From assembly GCF_023337795.1 (NCBI RefSeq), contig NZ_JALIRS010000001.1:186001-250000 (forward strand): a stretch of 64,000 nt of DNA, given 5' to 3'. Positions within the stretch are counted from its first letter, which is position 1. Each line of letters starts with the position of its first letter. This DNA comes from Lysinibacillus sp. BPa_S21. GTDB taxonomy: Bacteria; Bacillota; Bacilli; Bacillales_A; Planococcaceae. The position numbers and the translations under genes are program-made. Shown piece by piece: positions 24,549 through 35,707 of the stretch. The notes below the pieces were generated by a model. The model did not search any database and had not been told where the DNA came from. It saw nothing but the letters and a program-made list of their open reading frames with translations.

Positions 24549-25085
24549 ATGAGCATTGAGCAGACTTATTTAAATGTTATTCTAAAAAGGTTTAAAAGTA
24601 TGAAAGAATTAGGCGATAAAACTCTCTGTCAATTAAATAACGAACAACTACATTGGGCTTTTAATGAGGAATCCAATAGCATTGCCGTTATAGTAAAACA
24701 CGTTGCTGGTAATATGATCTCGAGATGGACTGATTTTTTAACGACAGATGGTGAGAAAGCAACGAGAAATCGTGATGATGAATTTACGGATAGCCTACAA
24801 ACTATAGAAGAGGTCATTACAGTATGGGAACAGGGCTGGCAAGTATGTTTAGACGCTTTACAAGGATTAACGGAAGTAGATTTACAAAGGGTTGTAACGA
24901 TAAGGGGAGAACAGCATTCTGTTATAGATGCTATCGAAAGGCAAATGGTTCATTATTCACAACATGTCGGTCAAATCGTTTACATTGCTAAGCAAGTAAA
25001 GGGCTCTGAGTGGCAAACATTAAGTGTGCCAAAAGGGCAATCTCAAGCATTTACAGAGTCTATGTTAAAAAAACATCAAAGATAG
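24549..25085 (+). CDS. DinB-like protein, DUF1572 family
   Basis: A 178-residue helical-bundle protein of the DinB/YfiT metal-binding superfamily. Candidate metal ligands are the His in VKHVAGNM and the HxxxH of VHYSQHVGQ. Some superfamily members are thiol transferases, but no function can be assigned. The start follows a GGGGGC box, weaker than its neighbours. Monocistronic, with a terminator. Confidence 0.82.
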   Translation: MSIEQTYLNVILKRFKSMKELGDKTLCQLNNEQLHWAFNEESNSIAVIVKHVAGNMISRWTDFLTTDGEKATRNRDDEFTDSLQTIEEVITVWEQGWQVCLDALQGLTEVDLQRVVTIRGEQHSVIDAIERQMVHYSQHVGQIVYIAKQVKGSEWQTLSVPKGQSQAFTESMLKKHQR

Positions 25086-25092
25086 AAATGGG

Positions 25093-25123
25093 GCCGTCTC
25101 ACTAGTGTGTGATGGCTTTTTTT
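25093..25123 (+). terminator. Intrinsic terminator after the DinB-like gene
   Basis: 10-bp stem GCCGTCTCAC/GTGTGATGGC with one mismatch, then seven T. Confidence 0.8.
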
Positions 25124-25344
25124 GGTGTGTTGGGCATTTCTGTACCAGTTACTGACGAAGACATTTTGAATGCTGATAAAAACTTTTTAAAAGTTGGAGA
25201 AGTCAAGGCATTTAGAGACTTGTTTTATTTTTTGTAAAATTTTAGTGTTAATTTATGATAAAAGGCGCACTCCTTATAGGATGATAGATATATTTAGGCT
25301 ATACTCAAGAGAGATAATGTAAATAGTAGAATAGAGGGAGTCGT

Positions 25345-27024
25345 ATGAGATTAACGGTAGAACGAAAACTGCAATTTGCTTTTGGTATAGTATTTTTATT
25401 TCTATTACTAATCACTAGTATTGCAATGTATTATTTAAATGACAATAAACAGACACTTGCGGAAATCGAAAAAAACACGGAATTAATCAATTTATATAAT
25501 GATATTTCCTTCCAAACGGTTCGGGCAAACGCAGCCATTCGAGGGTATATGTTATATGGGAAAAAAGATATGCTCGACAATCATCTTGAAATACGAGATA
25601 CCTTACATAAATCCATTCTTCGTATTGAAGAACTCGGACATAAAAATGCAGATTTTGAACAATTTTTAAAGCAGTTAGAGGAATGGGAAAAACCTATAGA
25701 TGATCAAATTGTACCGCTTTTTCAAAGTGGTGATAAACAGCAAGCACAGCAGTTAGCATTACCAATTTTAGGGAAAGGTTCTCTCAAGCTCGTTGAGTTT
25801 GGGAAAACGATGGCAACGGCTCAGCAGGACGAAATGCAAGCTCGTATAGAGGCTACAAAGCAAAAAGGCGACAGAAGTGGCAAAGAAATTGCTGTACTAG
25901 CAATAGTTTCCTTGCTTATAAGCATTATTATTGCGACAGTTTTTGGGCGAAGAGTAGCGAAAAATATTCAACAAACTGTAGTAGAGATGGACAAATTCTC
26001 AAATGGTAATTTACAAACACACCTGCAATTTAAAACAAAGGATGAGTTTGCACAGCTGGCTGCTTCCTTTAATTCGATGTCAGAAAAGCTTAGACATACT
26101 ATGAAGCATGTAGCTAATTCATCTGAGCAGGTAGCAGCTACTTCCGAGCAGCTTACAGCGAGTAGTATGGAAGTGACACAGGCAACAGAAGTTGTCTCAG
26201 AATCGATCCAAGATATTGCCCACGGTATTGAGGAACAGGATACATTGACAGGTGATGTACGAAACTTATCCTCACACATTTTGAAAAAAATGGATGACAT
26301 ATCAACGAGTATTGATCATGTAAACGATGCAACGGTAGAAACTAAAAATATGGCTAGCATAGGACGTTCATCTGTTCGAAATGTCATTGAACAGATGAAT
26401 GAAATTGCGGATAATACAGCAGAACTAAGTACTCGTGTTAAAGACTTAGATGAAAATACAGCAGCAATTGTCTCAGCAGTCAATGTTATTAAAAATATTG
26501 CGACTCAAACAAATCTATTGGCTATCAACGCCTCTATAGAAGCTGCACGCAGTGGTGAGCATGGCAAGGGCTTTGCAGTAGTGGCAGAAGAGGTACGAAA
26601 GCTAGCAGATGAATCAAATTTAGCAGCAGTAGATATTGAAAAAGTCGTAGGGCAAATTACTGAGGATACAAGAATTATCGAGGAAGACATGATCAACAGT
26701 AATGATTCAGTAAAAGCCGGTCGTGAAAAAGTTAATGTGGCAAGAGATAATTTCATACAAATTGACAATGCCATTAATGACGTGCAGGCACAAGCACAAT
26801 CAGTTACAGCAGCCATTCGAACGATCCATCAAGATATCGAAAAACTTGTAAAAGAAATCGACTACATTAGCGAAGTGTCGATGAAATCGAGTAGCAATGT
26901 TCAAAGTGTCGCGGCATCCGCTGAGGAACAAAATGCAGCGATGGAAGAAGTAGCTGCAGCCTCTACGCATTTGGCGAAAATGGCGATAGACCTACAAGAA
27001 TCAATTCAGACATTTAAATATTAA
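25345..27024 (+). CDS. Methyl-accepting chemotaxis protein with 4HB-type sensor domain
   Basis: A 559-residue chemoreceptor. TM1 is at about 10-30, a helical extracytoplasmic domain at 31-185 (four-helix-bundle/CHASE3 type) and TM2 at about 188-208. A HAMP domain follows, then a long cytoplasmic coiled coil with the signalling hairpin near [20 protein letters not shown]. The hairpin tip differs slightly from the two receptors downstream ([15 protein letters not shown] against [15 protein letters not shown]). The ligand is unknown. It has its own terminator, so it is transcribed separately from the next receptor. Confidence 0.92.
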   Translation: MRLTVERKLQFAFGIVFLFLLLITSIAMYYLNDNKQTLAEIEKNTELINLYNDISFQTVRANAAIRGYMLYGKKDMLDNHLEIRDTLHKSILRIEELGHKNADFEQFLKQLEEWEKPIDDQIVPLFQSGDKQQAQQLALPILGKGSLKLVEFGKTMATAQQDEMQARIEATKQKGDRSGKEIAVLAIVSLLISIIIATVFGRRVAKNIQQTVVEMDKFSNGNLQTHLQFKTKDEFAQLAASFNSMSEKLRHTMKHVANSSEQVAATSEQLTASSMEVTQATEVVSESIQDIAHGIEEQDTLTGDVRNLSSHILKKMDDISTSIDHVNDATVETKNMASIGRSSVRNVIEQMNEIADNTAELSTRVKDLDENTAAIVSAVNVIKNIATQTNLLAINASIEAARSGEHGKGFAVVAEEVRKLADESNLAAVDIEKVVGQITEDTRIIEEDMINSNDSVKAGREKVNVARDNFIQIDNAINDVQAQAQSVTAAIRTIHQDIEKLVKEIDYISEVSMKSSSNVQSVAASAEEQNAAMEEVAAASTHLAKMAIDLQESIQTFKY

Positions 27025-27032
27025 CAACAAGA

Positions 27033-27074
27033 GCCCCTATGCATCATAGTTAAAGTATGATACATAGGGGTTTT
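27033..27074 (+). terminator. Intrinsic terminator after the first chemoreceptor gene
   Basis: 15-bp stem CCCCTATGCATCATA with one mismatch against its partner, 7-nt loop, ending in TTTTA. Confidence 0.85.
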
Positions 27075-27291
27075 ATGCTTAACTACTTAATGAAAAAGTG
27101 CAAGAATCGAAGAATTTATGCTAGGAAAATCAAAAAAATGAAAAAGGGGGTTTGAATTTTAGTATTTCGTCCGATAAAACTTAAGGAGAAAATTTAATCG
27201 ATCCAAGAAGGGAAATGTGTGAACAGGGACGGTTTCCTTTTAAAGGAAGCCACAAAATATACGCTTGTAAAGTTAAAAGGAGAGCTATTAC

Positions 27292-29253
27292 ATGAAACGA
27301 TTATTTGGAAACTTTAAGGGGAAGCTCTATACATTATTTGCTCTTATCTTACTAATCCCAGTTATTTCTGTCGGAAGCTTATCGTACATTTCGGCAAAAG
27401 ATTCGATAAAAGACGAAATACTATTTAGTGCGGATGAAAGTGTAAAAATTTTAAACTCGTTAATTGATAATACGATCAGTGCAAAAACAAAGGACATTAG
27501 TGTGTTTAGTGAGGATATAAATTCTACGATGTATGAACAGCAGGGATCTGCAGTTCGAACAAAATTTCAACAATATATAAAGTTGCATCCAGAAGTTCTA
27601 AGCATTTATCTTGGAACAAGTGATGGAGCAGTATTTGTAGAGCCATCATCAAATAGTGCTGATTACAATCCTCTGGATAGAGATTGGTATAAAGAAGCTA
27701 CGGCTTTGAAGGGAGAAACGCTAATAACAGAGCCGTATAAGGATATAGCGACAGGGGATATGGTCGTTACAATTGCTCGTCAGGTTAAAGATCAATCTGG
27801 GGTAGTAGCAATTGATTTAAAATTGACAAACCTTCAAAAAGTTTCGGACTCTATTAGTATCGGAAAAAAAGGATATCCTTCTATTTTTGGTGAAGATAAA
27901 ATGGTTATTTCACACCCAACTATAGAACCGGGTAGCGAAATAAATGAAAGCTTTATCGACAAAATGTACGACAGCAAATCGGGAACTTTTGAATATGTCT
28001 TTGACGGTGATGACCGTATTATGTTCTTTACAACGAATGAGCTGACGAATTGGAAAATTACCGGCACGATTTTTACAAAGGAAATTAACGAGTCAGCATC
28101 TCCTATTTTATATCAAACGATACTCGTGTTAATTAGTGCGATTGTTATCAGTACGGTTGTTTTCTATTTTGTTCTGAAGGGCATCATAAAACCGATTAAA
28201 TTGCTCAAGGATAGTGCAGTCACGATTAGTAAAGGCGATTTAACAGAGACAGTGACAATCACATCTCATGACGAGATTGGACAGCTTGGACAAGCCTTTA
28301 ACGATATGCAAGACAGTTTAAGAACTCTAATTCAAAAAATTGAACAAAATGCCGAAGAGGTAGCTTCGTCTGCAGAAGAGCTAACAGCCAATGCTAACCA
28401 AACGAGCATTGCTACTGAAAAAGTGGCTATTTCGATACAAGATGTTGCGACGAGTGCTGACACGCAAACGACGAGTGCTAACAAAAATGCAGAATCTTTA
28501 CAGGAGCTTTCGAAGGCCATTCTTCATATTGCAGAGATCTCTTCTACTGTGACGGATCTTTCGCAGCATGCAACGCTACAAGCAGATGAAGGTGGACAGG
28601 CAGTTCAAAATACAAAAGATCAAATGCAGTCTATTCATGTATCGGTGACCGATTCAAACACGAAAATTCAAACACTACATGAGCGCTCTAAGCAAATTAC
28701 ATCCATTTTAGATGTGATTACAAGTATTGCAGATCAAACGAATTTACTTGCTCTCAATGCAGCAATCGAGGCAGCAAGAGCAGGGGAGCACGGAAAAGGC
28801 TTTGCAGTTGTTGCTGATGAGGTAAGAAAATTGGCGGAGCAATCGCAGGAATCTGCACAGCAAATTTTCGAGCTCATTCATGGTATTCAATTAGAAACAG
28901 AACAATCTGTAAACATTATGGCAAAAGTGACAGAGGATGTTGAAAATGGACTACAAGTATCGGATGAAGCTATCACTAAATTCCAAGTGATTAAGACAAG
29001 CATGGATAAAATTACTCCTAAAATGGAAGAGGTCTCTTCTGCATCTGAACAGATGTCAGCAAGTGTACAAGAGGTAACAGCTGTTACGGAGGATTTGGCA
29101 TTCTCTGCAAGAGGAAATGCAGCTGCTTCAGAGGACGTTGCAGCATCTACAGAGGAACAATTAGCTTCAATGGAAGAAATTAATGCTTCTGCACAAGCGC
29201 TTGCGCATATGGCAGATGAACTAAAACAGCTAATTAGTCAATTTAAATATTAA
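27292..29253 (+). CDS. Methyl-accepting chemotaxis protein, dCache type (McpB/TlpA-like), copy 1
   Basis: A 653-residue receptor: TM1 about 10-33, a double-Cache domain about 35-275, TM2 about 278-300, HAMP and a full signalling domain. The membrane-distal Cache module has [13 protein letters not shown] and a later GVVAIDLKL, the residues typical of amino-acid-binding Cache domains, so an amino acid ligand is plausible. The layout and length resemble the B. subtilis McpA/McpB/TlpA/TlpB cluster. A possible sigma-D -10 (CCGATA at 27171) lies upstream, but its -35 is poor. Residues from about 306 to the end are identical to the next receptor. Confidence 0.92.
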   Translation: MKRLFGNFKGKLYTLFALILLIPVISVGSLSYISAKDSIKDEILFSADESVKILNSLIDNTISAKTKDISVFSEDINSTMYEQQGSAVRTKFQQYIKLHPEVLSIYLGTSDGAVFVEPSSNSADYNPLDRDWYKEATALKGETLITEPYKDIATGDMVVTIARQVKDQSGVVAIDLKLTNLQKVSDSISIGKKGYPSIFGEDKMVISHPTIEPGSEINESFIDKMYDSKSGTFEYVFDGDDRIMFFTTNELTNWKITGTIFTKEINESASPILYQTILVLISAIVISTVVFYFVLKGIIKPIKLLKDSAVTISKGDLTETVTITSHDEIGQLGQAFNDMQDSLRTLIQKIEQNAEEVASSAEELTANANQTSIATEKVAISIQDVATSADTQTTSANKNAESLQELSKAILHIAEISSTVTDLSQHATLQADEGGQAVQNTKDQMQSIHVSVTDSNTKIQTLHERSKQITSILDVITSIADQTNLLALNAAIEAARAGEHGKGFAVVADEVRKLAEQSQESAQQIFELIHGIQLETEQSVNIMAKVTEDVENGLQVSDEAITKFQVIKTSMDKITPKMEEVSSASEQMSASVQEVTAVTEDLAFSARGNAAASEDVAASTEEQLASMEEINASAQALAHMADELKQLISQFKY

Positions 29254-29266
29254 TAGACATACGAAA

Positions 29267-29298
29267 AAATGCCATTCCTCCTTTGAGGGGTGGCATTT
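29267..29298 (+). terminator. Hairpin terminator after chemoreceptor copy 1
   Basis: AAATGCCATTCCTC pairs with GAGGGGTGGCATTT (G-U pairs inside), followed by a short T run. Confidence 0.7.
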
Positions 29299-29458
29299 CA
29301 AATTGTTTAAAAACTATTGTTTCAATGAGAGTAAGATTTCATTTTAAATAAAGAATGGCTCCTCGGTAAAACGTTGTTAATAGAAAGAGGTTGTTTTTCG
29401 GATAAAACAGGATTTTGTTTCGATAAATCTTTGAAGTACTCAATCAACATTAATAAAC

Positions 29459-29755
29459 GAGACTGGGACATAACTAATTGATAGAAAAAGAGAAATCGAA
29501 ATAGCACGATTTCTCTGACCAAGTCATTCTATTTTCTTTACCTTTTTAAATAATGGTAGTGTATTTACGAAGATTTAATGGCGTCAAAACAGAACCTACT
29601 TCGTTTTCAACCTTATTTTTACTACGGAAAGGAAATCGAATAAAAGGAATATTTTTCTTTAAGAATCCAAAAATAGATTCCACATTGATTTTTCGTTGTC
29701 GATAGATGATACCATTTTTTTCTTCTGAAAGCTTATGATGAAGCCTAGTTAAATC
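29459..29755 (-). pseudogene. 3' remnant of an IS1182-type transposase
   Basis: On the minus strand 29546-29755 is an open frame with no start, reading LTRLHHKLSEEKN, then GIIYRQRKINVESIFGFLKK and ending RKYTTII. This is the conserved C-terminal region of IS1182-family transposases. Beyond the stop, a hairpin GAGAAATCG/CGATTTCTC and GACTGGGACATAA at 29461 look like the element's end. The rest of the element is gone: its 5' break coincides with the start of the sequence duplicated upstream of the two chemoreceptor genes. Confidence 0.7.
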
Positions 29756-29861
29756 AAAAAAATGAAAAAAGGGGTTTGAATTTAAGTATTTCTTCCGATA
29801 AAAGCCTTGGGCGATATTTCATCGATCATAAGAATTTTGAAGATAAAAGGAGAACTGTTAC

Positions 29862-31823
29862 ATGAAAAAATTATTTAGAAGCTTTAAGGGTAAGCTCTAC
29901 ATGTTATTTGCTCTTATCTTACTAATCCCAGTTATTTCAGTAGGGAGCTTATCGTATCTTTCGGCTAAAAATTCGATAAAAGAAGAAATACTTTTTAGTG
30001 CGGATGAAAGTGTTAAAATTTTGAATACGCTAATTGATAGTTCCATTAGCGCAAAAATAAACGAAATTACTTCATTTAGCAAGGAAATAGATTCTTCTAA
30101 GTACGAACAGAAGGAAACCACAATACTACCAAATTTTCAAGAATATATGAAGCTGAGTCCAGATGTTTTAAGTATTTATATTGGAACAAATGACGGAACT
30201 TTCATTCAAGAACCAAAAATAAATAGTGCGGATTATAATCCTTTGGAAAGAGATTGGTATAAAAGGGCTAAGGCATTAAACGGCGAGACTTTAATTACGA
30301 ATCCTTACATAGATGCAGGTACTGGAGAAATGGTCGTAACAGTTGCTCGTCAGTTAAAAGATCAATCTGGGGTAGTGGCAATTGATTTAAAATTAACAGA
30401 CCTTCAAAAAATTTCGGATTCTATAAAAATCGGAAAAAATGGATATCCTTCTATTTTTGGTGACAATAATTTGGTCATTTCGCATCCAACTTTAGAAGCA
30501 GGTGGCGAATTAAAAGAAAGTTTCCTCGACAAAATATACGACAACAAATCGGGAACGTTTGAATATGTCTTTGACGGTGAAGACCGTATAATGTTCTATA
30601 CAACAAATGAATTAACAAATTGGAAAATCACAGGGACAATTTTCACCAAAGAAATTGACGAATCAGCATCACCTATTTTGAAAAAAACGTTTCTCGTCCT
30701 AATTGCTGCGATTGTAATCAGTTCGATTGTTTTCTTTTTTGTTATAAAGGCAATTATAAAACCGATTAGATTACTAAAGGATAGTGCAGTCACGATTAGT
30801 AAAGGCGATTTAACAGAGACAGTGACAATCACATCTCATGACGAGATTGGACAGCTTGGACAAGCCTTTAACGATATGCAAGACAGTTTAAGAACTCTAA
30901 TTCAAAAAATTGAACAAAATGCCGAAGAGGTAGCTTCGTCTGCAGAAGAGCTAACAGCCAATGCTAACCAAACGAGCATTGCTACTGAAAAAGTGGCTAT
31001 TTCGATACAAGATGTTGCGACGAGTGCTGACACGCAAACGACGAGTGCTAACAAAAATGCAGAATCATTACAGGAGCTTTCGAAGGCCATTCTTCATATC
31101 GCGGAAATCTCTTCTACTGTGACGGATCTTTCACAGCATGCAACGCTACAAGCAGATGAAGGTGGACAGGCAGTTCAAAATACAAAAGATCAAATGCAGT
31201 CTATTCATGTATCGGTGACCGATTCAAACACGAAAATTCAAACACTACATGAGCGTTCTAAGCAAATTACATCCATTTTAGATGTGATTACAAGTATTGC
31301 AGATCAAACGAATTTACTTGCTCTCAATGCAGCAATCGAGGCAGCAAGAGCAGGGGAGCACGGAAAAGGCTTTGCAGTTGTTGCTGATGAAGTAAGAAAA
31401 TTGGCGGAGCAATCGCAGGAATCTGCACAGCAAATTTTCGAGCTCATTCATGGTATTCAATTAGAAACAGAACAATCTGTAAACATTATGGCAAAAGTGA
31501 CAGAGGATGTTGAAAATGGACTACAAGTATCGGATGAAGCTATCACGAAATTCCAAGTGATTAAAACAAGCATGGATAAAATTACCCCAAAAATGGAAGA
31601 GGTATCTTCTGCCTCTGAACAAATGTCAGCAAGTGTACAAGAGGTAACAGCTGTTACGGAGGATTTGGCATTCTCCGCACGAGGAAATGCAGCTGCTTCA
31701 GAGGACGTTGCAGCATCTACAGAGGAACAATTAGCTTCAATGGAAGAGATTAATGCTTCTGCACAAGCGCTTGCGCATATGGCAGATGAGCTAAAACAGC
31801 TAATTAGTCAATTTAAATATTAA
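29862..31823 (+). CDS. Methyl-accepting chemotaxis protein, dCache type, copy 2
   Basis: 653 residues, same layout as the previous receptor. The Cache half has diverged (for example [19 protein letters not shown] against the other's [18 protein letters not shown]), but [17 protein letters not shown] and VVAIDLKL are kept. The part from HAMP to the C-terminus is identical at protein level and nearly so in DNA, implying recent duplication or gene conversion. The two receptors therefore probably sense different ligands but signal alike. The upstream region is also similar to that of copy 1 (GGGGTTTGAATTT, CCGATAAAA). Confidence 0.92.
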   Translation: MKKLFRSFKGKLYMLFALILLIPVISVGSLSYLSAKNSIKEEILFSADESVKILNTLIDSSISAKINEITSFSKEIDSSKYEQKETTILPNFQEYMKLSPDVLSIYIGTNDGTFIQEPKINSADYNPLERDWYKRAKALNGETLITNPYIDAGTGEMVVTVARQLKDQSGVVAIDLKLTDLQKISDSIKIGKNGYPSIFGDNNLVISHPTLEAGGELKESFLDKIYDNKSGTFEYVFDGEDRIMFYTTNELTNWKITGTIFTKEIDESASPILKKTFLVLIAAIVISSIVFFFVIKAIIKPIRLLKDSAVTISKGDLTETVTITSHDEIGQLGQAFNDMQDSLRTLIQKIEQNAEEVASSAEELTANANQTSIATEKVAISIQDVATSADTQTTSANKNAESLQELSKAILHIAEISSTVTDLSQHATLQADEGGQAVQNTKDQMQSIHVSVTDSNTKIQTLHERSKQITSILDVITSIADQTNLLALNAAIEAARAGEHGKGFAVVADEVRKLAEQSQESAQQIFELIHGIQLETEQSVNIMAKVTEDVENGLQVSDEAITKFQVIKTSMDKITPKMEEVSSASEQMSASVQEVTAVTEDLAFSARGNAAASEDVAASTEEQLASMEEINASAQALAHMADELKQLISQFKY

Positions 31824-31828
31824 AAGAA

Positions 31829-31872
31829 TAGCCAAAAACGCCATTCCAATGAAGGAATGGCGTTTTTGGCTA
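31829..31872. terminator. Bidirectional terminator between chemoreceptor copy 2 and the symporter gene
   Basis: A perfect 19-bp stem (31829-31847 with 31854-31872) with a 6-nt loop; TTTTT in one arm and AAAAA in the other serve both directions. Confidence 0.9.
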
Positions 31873-31873
31873 A

Positions 31874-33271
31874 TTATCGATCTTCTTCTTCCCAGCATTC
31901 TGTATTTTTCAATGTTGGGATTGATTTTGCATAAAACACAGGATTTTTGCCAGTTTTCCGTTGCATAGTAAAGTCGTCTAAAACACGGAAGGCAATTTTA
32001 CCAAGTAACAGGATGACTGTAATATTGATTAAAGCCATTAATCCCATGAAGAGATCTGCTAAGTTCCACACAAGCTCTACTTGCGCAAGAGAACCAAACA
32101 TCACCATTGCAAGAACTATAATACGGTAGCCAAACATCCAACCTTTATGAGCATTCATAAACTCAATATTAGATTCACCGTAATAGTAGTTTCCAACGAT
32201 CGAACTAAAGGCGAAGAAAATAATAGCAATGGCGATAAAGTAAGGAGCCCAGCTACCTACATGTACAGCTAAGGAATTTTGTGTAAGAATAATTCCATTA
32301 CTTTCACCAGTATTATATAGACCTGCTAAAATAATAATAAACGCTGTCGCAGAACAAATCATAATTGTATCAAAAAATACACCTAAGCTTTGCACAAGTC
32401 CTTGCTTCGCAGGATGTGAAGTATTTGCTGTAGCTGCGGCATTAGGAACACTACCCATACCGGCTTCATTTGAAAACAATCCACGACGTACGCCTTGCAT
32501 AATAGCGATTCCAATCGCTCCACCAGCTGCTTCACGAAGACCGAACGCTTCTGTGAAAATCAGCTTGAAAACGGCAGGTATTTCAGACAGATTTGTTACA
32601 ACAACAAAAAGGGCTACTGCTAAATAGAAAACTGCCATCACGGGTACAAGTACTTGCGTAACTTTTACAATTCTATGTACGCCACCAAAAATAATCATGG
32701 CCGTTAACACAACGAGCATAATACCAATGATAGAAGGCTTAATATGAAATGCCTCACCTACAGAAGTTGCAATCGTATTCGATTGAACTGCATTAAATAT
32801 AAAGCCGAAGCACAACGTTAAAAGGATACCAAAAATGACCCCTAATTTACGTTGACCTAACGCTTTTTCCATATAATAGGCTGGTCCACCACGGAATGTA
32901 TCGCCATCCTTTACTTTGTACACTTGTGCAAGCGTACTTTCAATAAAGGCAGTCGCCATTCCTAAGATGGCGATAATCCACATCCAAAATACTGCTCCAG
33001 GTCCACCTACTCCGATAGCTAGAGCAACGCCTGTTATATTCCCAGTACCTACACGTGAGGCTGCACTAATCGTGAAGGCTTGGAACGGAGAAACACCTGA
33101 CTCTCCTTCTCTTTTTTCCACTATTAAACGAAACATTTCAGGGAAAAGTCGAATTTGCACAAACTTTGTGCCAAATGAAAAATACAATCCCGCAACTAAT
33201 AACAGTGTAATGAGGATATATGTCCATAAAACATTATTAGCATCATTTACAATATTCGAAATCCATTCCAT
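31874..33271 (-). CDS. Alanine or glycine:cation symporter (AGCS family)
   Basis: A 465-residue membrane protein with about 10-11 helices. AGCS hallmarks are SAASRVGTGNITGVALAIG near residue 75, FRGGPAYYME, and NEAGMGSVPNAAATAN. It imports alanine, glycine or glutamine with Na+. Start choice: ATG 33271 with GGAGGT upstream; the longer frame from 33292 begins before this site. The length equals that recalled for B. subtilis AlsT, but several paralogues exist in these genomes, so no symbol is given. Confidence 0.9.
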   Translation of the reverse strand: MEWISNIVNDANNVLWTYILITLLLVAGLYFSFGTKFVQIRLFPEMFRLIVEKREGESGVSPFQAFTISAASRVGTGNITGVALAIGVGGPGAVFWMWIIAILGMATAFIESTLAQVYKVKDGDTFRGGPAYYMEKALGQRKLGVIFGILLTLCFGFIFNAVQSNTIATSVGEAFHIKPSIIGIMLVVLTAMIIFGGVHRIVKVTQVLVPVMAVFYLAVALFVVVTNLSEIPAVFKLIFTEAFGLREAAGGAIGIAIMQGVRRGLFSNEAGMGSVPNAAATANTSHPAKQGLVQSLGVFFDTIMICSATAFIIILAGLYNTGESNGIILTQNSLAVHVGSWAPYFIAIAIIFFAFSSIVGNYYYGESNIEFMNAHKGWMFGYRIIVLAMVMFGSLAQVELVWNLADLFMGLMALINITVILLLGKIAFRVLDDFTMQRKTGKNPVFYAKSIPTLKNTECWEEEDR

Positions 33272-33518
33272 CTTGCTTACCTCCAATCTCAATACGTTTT
33301 AGTCTACACTGTTTTTTTGCAATATATCCACTTTTAGAAAATACTGAATTATAGAAATAAAATTTTGTTGAAATATTTTTACAATAGTTGAAATATCTTG
33401 TTCGAAGGCCGGTGCAGTAAAGGAGATACTAGATGCTTGTTATACTCCATACAGGAATATGTCGAAATTTTATCGAGTAAGATTAACAAAGAAAAATGAA
33501 TTGAACAGGAGGTTTTGT

Positions 33519-33803
33519 ATGGGATTTTACGTTCTTTTGTATTGGCATTTTCTTGTAATGGTTATGGTAATGATGATATTTGCAGGAATGATCACGTTTA
33601 TATGTCCTAGGTTTCCTTCTATAGTAGTATTGCTCATTTGTGGTTTAATTGGCTTTGTGTATTCCATATGCATTGATTTTAAGGAGGCAAGTTTGTTTTT
33701 TATCGGTATAAATCTTGTTGCTTCCTCTATCCCTATCTTATTAATTAGATACTTACTATTTTTGAAAAGAAAAGCCGAAGAAATGGAAGAACAAGGTTTT
33801 TAA
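33519..33803 (+). CDS. Small hypothetical membrane protein
   Basis: 94 residues with three hydrophobic segments (about 4-27, 31-48, 55-76) and a charged tail KRKAEEMEEQGF. ATG 33519 has GGAGGT eight bases upstream; the frame extends back to 33459 without one. I do not recognise a family. Independent transcript between the symporter and racemase genes. Confidence 0.6.
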   Translation: MGFYVLLYWHFLVMVMVMMIFAGMITFICPRFPSIVVLLICGLIGFVYSICIDFKEASLFFIGINLVASSIPILLIRYLLFLKRKAEEMEEQGF

Positions 33804-33884
33804 AATGTTAAGTTTATTTTTTTGAAAATTCCCTTATTTATCTGAAGATTTTAGTATAATAATAAAATAAAAGGAGGGGTTTTC

Positions 33885-34583
33885 GTGAAAACTATTGGCA
33901 TGATTGGTGGTATGAGCTGGGAGTCTTCTGCTGAGTATTACCGTCTTATGAATGAAGAAGTAAAGCAACAATTAGGTGGTTTACATTCAGCAAAATGTAT
34001 TTTGTATAGTGTAGATTTTCAGGAAATTGAACATTATCAAGCTGAGGGAGCGTGGGAGAAGGCAGGTCAAGTGCTTTCAGAAGCAGCGCAATGTTTAGAG
34101 CGTGCGGGGGCTGATTTTATAATTATTTGTACAAATACAATGCACAAGGTAATCGATTTCATTGCTGCGAAAGTCGTAATTCCAATTTTACATATAGCGG
34201 ATGCAACAGCCAATCAAATAGAAGAAGCGAGATTACAGAAAGTTGCTCTTCTTGGGACAAAGTACACGATGGAGCAAGATTTCTACCGAGCTAGAGTAGA
34301 GGGATTTGGCATTGAAGTGCTTGTTCCGCATGCGGAGGATCGTGCTGAGGTCAATCGTATCATTTATGAAGAATTATGCTTGGGTCGAATTGAACAAACG
34401 TCGAAGGACTATTTTTTACAGGTGATTAGAAACCTTGTGCAATCAGGAGCACAAGGAATTATATTAGGCTGCACAGAGATTGGATTACTTATTAAACAGG
34501 AAGATGTTAATATCCCTGTTTTTGATACAACAATTCTCCATGCACAGGCTGCTGTAAAGTTGGCTATTCAGAAGGGGGAGTAA
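33885..34583 (+). CDS. Aspartate/glutamate racemase family protein (RacX/YgeA-like)
   Basis: A 232-residue cofactor-independent racemase. Opening MKTIGMIGGMSWESSAEYY is typical, with the two catalytic cysteines Cys82 (ICTNTMH) and Cys196 (LGCTEIG). Starts with GTG 33885 behind AAGGAGGGG. The DmpA-type peptidase gene begins one base after its stop, so the two form an operon. Relatives (RacX, YgeA) racemise broad substrates including Lys, Arg, Leu; the specificity here is open. Context suggests D-amino acid or peptide metabolism. Confidence 0.88.
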   Translation: MKTIGMIGGMSWESSAEYYRLMNEEVKQQLGGLHSAKCILYSVDFQEIEHYQAEGAWEKAGQVLSEAAQCLERAGADFIIICTNTMHKVIDFIAAKVVIPILHIADATANQIEEARLQKVALLGTKYTMEQDFYRARVEGFGIEVLVPHAEDRAEVNRIIYEELCLGRIEQTSKDYFLQVIRNLVQSGAQGIILGCTEIGLLIKQEDVNIPVFDTTILHAQAAVKLAIQKGE

Positions 34584-34584
34584 T

Positions 34585-35631
34585 ATGCCTAGTAAAGTAC
34601 GTGAAATGGGGGTTGTAATTGGTACGTTAGCAACAGGTGAGAAAAATTGCATTACGGATGTAGCTGGCGTATGTGTAGGGCATGTGACGCTCGATGAGAA
34701 AATTAATCGAGACGGCGCTTATGCATGTACAGGAGTAACCGCTATTTTACCCCATGGAGGAAATTTATTTCAGCAAAAGGTTACTGCTGCAAGTTATGTT
34801 ATTAATGGCTTTGGTAAAACGACAGGGCTCGTGCAAATAAATGAGCTTGGGGTTATTGAATCACCAATTATGCTAACGAATACTTTTGGTGTTCCAGCTG
34901 TAGCTCAGGGAACGCTGCAATATATGCTAGATGCTAATAGTGAAATAGGGCATTCGACAGGAACTATCAATATCGTTGTTGGGGAATGTAATGATAGTTT
35001 TTTAAATTCCATTCGAGAATGTCCAATCACACCTGAGCATGCTGTAGAGGCGATTCGCAAGGCGTCAAATGAAACGGTAGATGAGGGAGCAGTGGGTGCT
35101 GGAAAAGGGATGATGTGCTTCGGCTACAAAGGTGGGATTGGCTCATCTTCTCGAATCGTAACACATGAGTCATCGAACTATACGATAGGCTGTATGGTCC
35201 TTAGTAATTTCGGGCAAAGCTCAGAGTTTTTAGCACATCAATATTTTACTGCAAACGCACAAAAAGAATCGACATTATCTCCGACAGATGGCTCCATTAT
35301 TATCGTACTTGCCACAGACGCTCCGCTCAGTAGTCGTCAACTGAAACGTGTCATTAAACGCTGTGGTGTCGGCCTAGGACGTACAGGTAGTCATTTTTCA
35401 CATGGCAGCGGAGACATTGTCATTGGCTTTACGACAGCCCACCATATCGCTCATAAATCAGATCAGCTTGTTGAAACACGTACACATCTACGAGAGGAAC
35501 ATCCTATCATGAATCAATTATTCGCTGCAGCTGCAGAAGCAACTGAGGAAGCCATTTTAAATTCACTATCACAGGCAAAGACAACAATTGGTCGTAATGG
35601 ACATAAAGTTGAAGCGTATACATTTTTATGA
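34585..35631 (+). CDS. P1-family aminopeptidase (DmpA-type L-aminopeptidase/D-esterase)
   Basis: A 348-residue N-terminal-nucleophile hydrolase. Family features: ITDVAGVCVGHVTL near the start, LTNTFGVPAVAQGTLQ, and GAVGAGKGMMCFGYKGGIGSSS, where the precursor self-cleaves before the serine of GSSS to create the catalytic N-terminus. It releases N-terminal residues, including some D-amino acids, from peptides or amides. Cytosolic, no signal peptide. Co-transcribed with the racemase, suggesting peptide-derived D/L amino acids are processed together. Followed by a terminator. Confidence 0.88.
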   Translation: MPSKVREMGVVIGTLATGEKNCITDVAGVCVGHVTLDEKINRDGAYACTGVTAILPHGGNLFQQKVTAASYVINGFGKTTGLVQINELGVIESPIMLTNTFGVPAVAQGTLQYMLDANSEIGHSTGTINIVVGECNDSFLNSIRECPITPEHAVEAIRKASNETVDEGAVGAGKGMMCFGYKGGIGSSSRIVTHESSNYTIGCMVLSNFGQSSEFLAHQYFTANAQKESTLSPTDGSIIIVLATDAPLSSRQLKRVIKRCGVGLGRTGSHFSHGSGDIVIGFTTAHHIAHKSDQLVETRTHLREEHPIMNQLFAAAAEATEEAILNSLSQAKTTIGRNGHKVEAYTFL

Positions 35632-35669
35632 CTGCTTTGTTTAACTTGATTGTGGTTTTTATCAAATTA

Positions 35670-35706
35670 AAAGCGTATTCGAGAATTTTCGGATACGCTG
35701 GTTTTT
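35670..35706 (+). terminator. Intrinsic terminator after the racemase/peptidase operon
   Basis: 10-bp stem AGCGTATTCG/CGGATACGCT with one G-U pair, then GGTTTTT. Confidence 0.85.
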
Positions 35707-35707
35707 G

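Noticed and set aside
27154..27176. Sigma-D promoter before the chemoreceptor genes
   Set aside because: CCGATA is a good -10 core and is conserved before both receptors, but no TAAA-like -35 lies at the required distance, so it is not listed as a feature.
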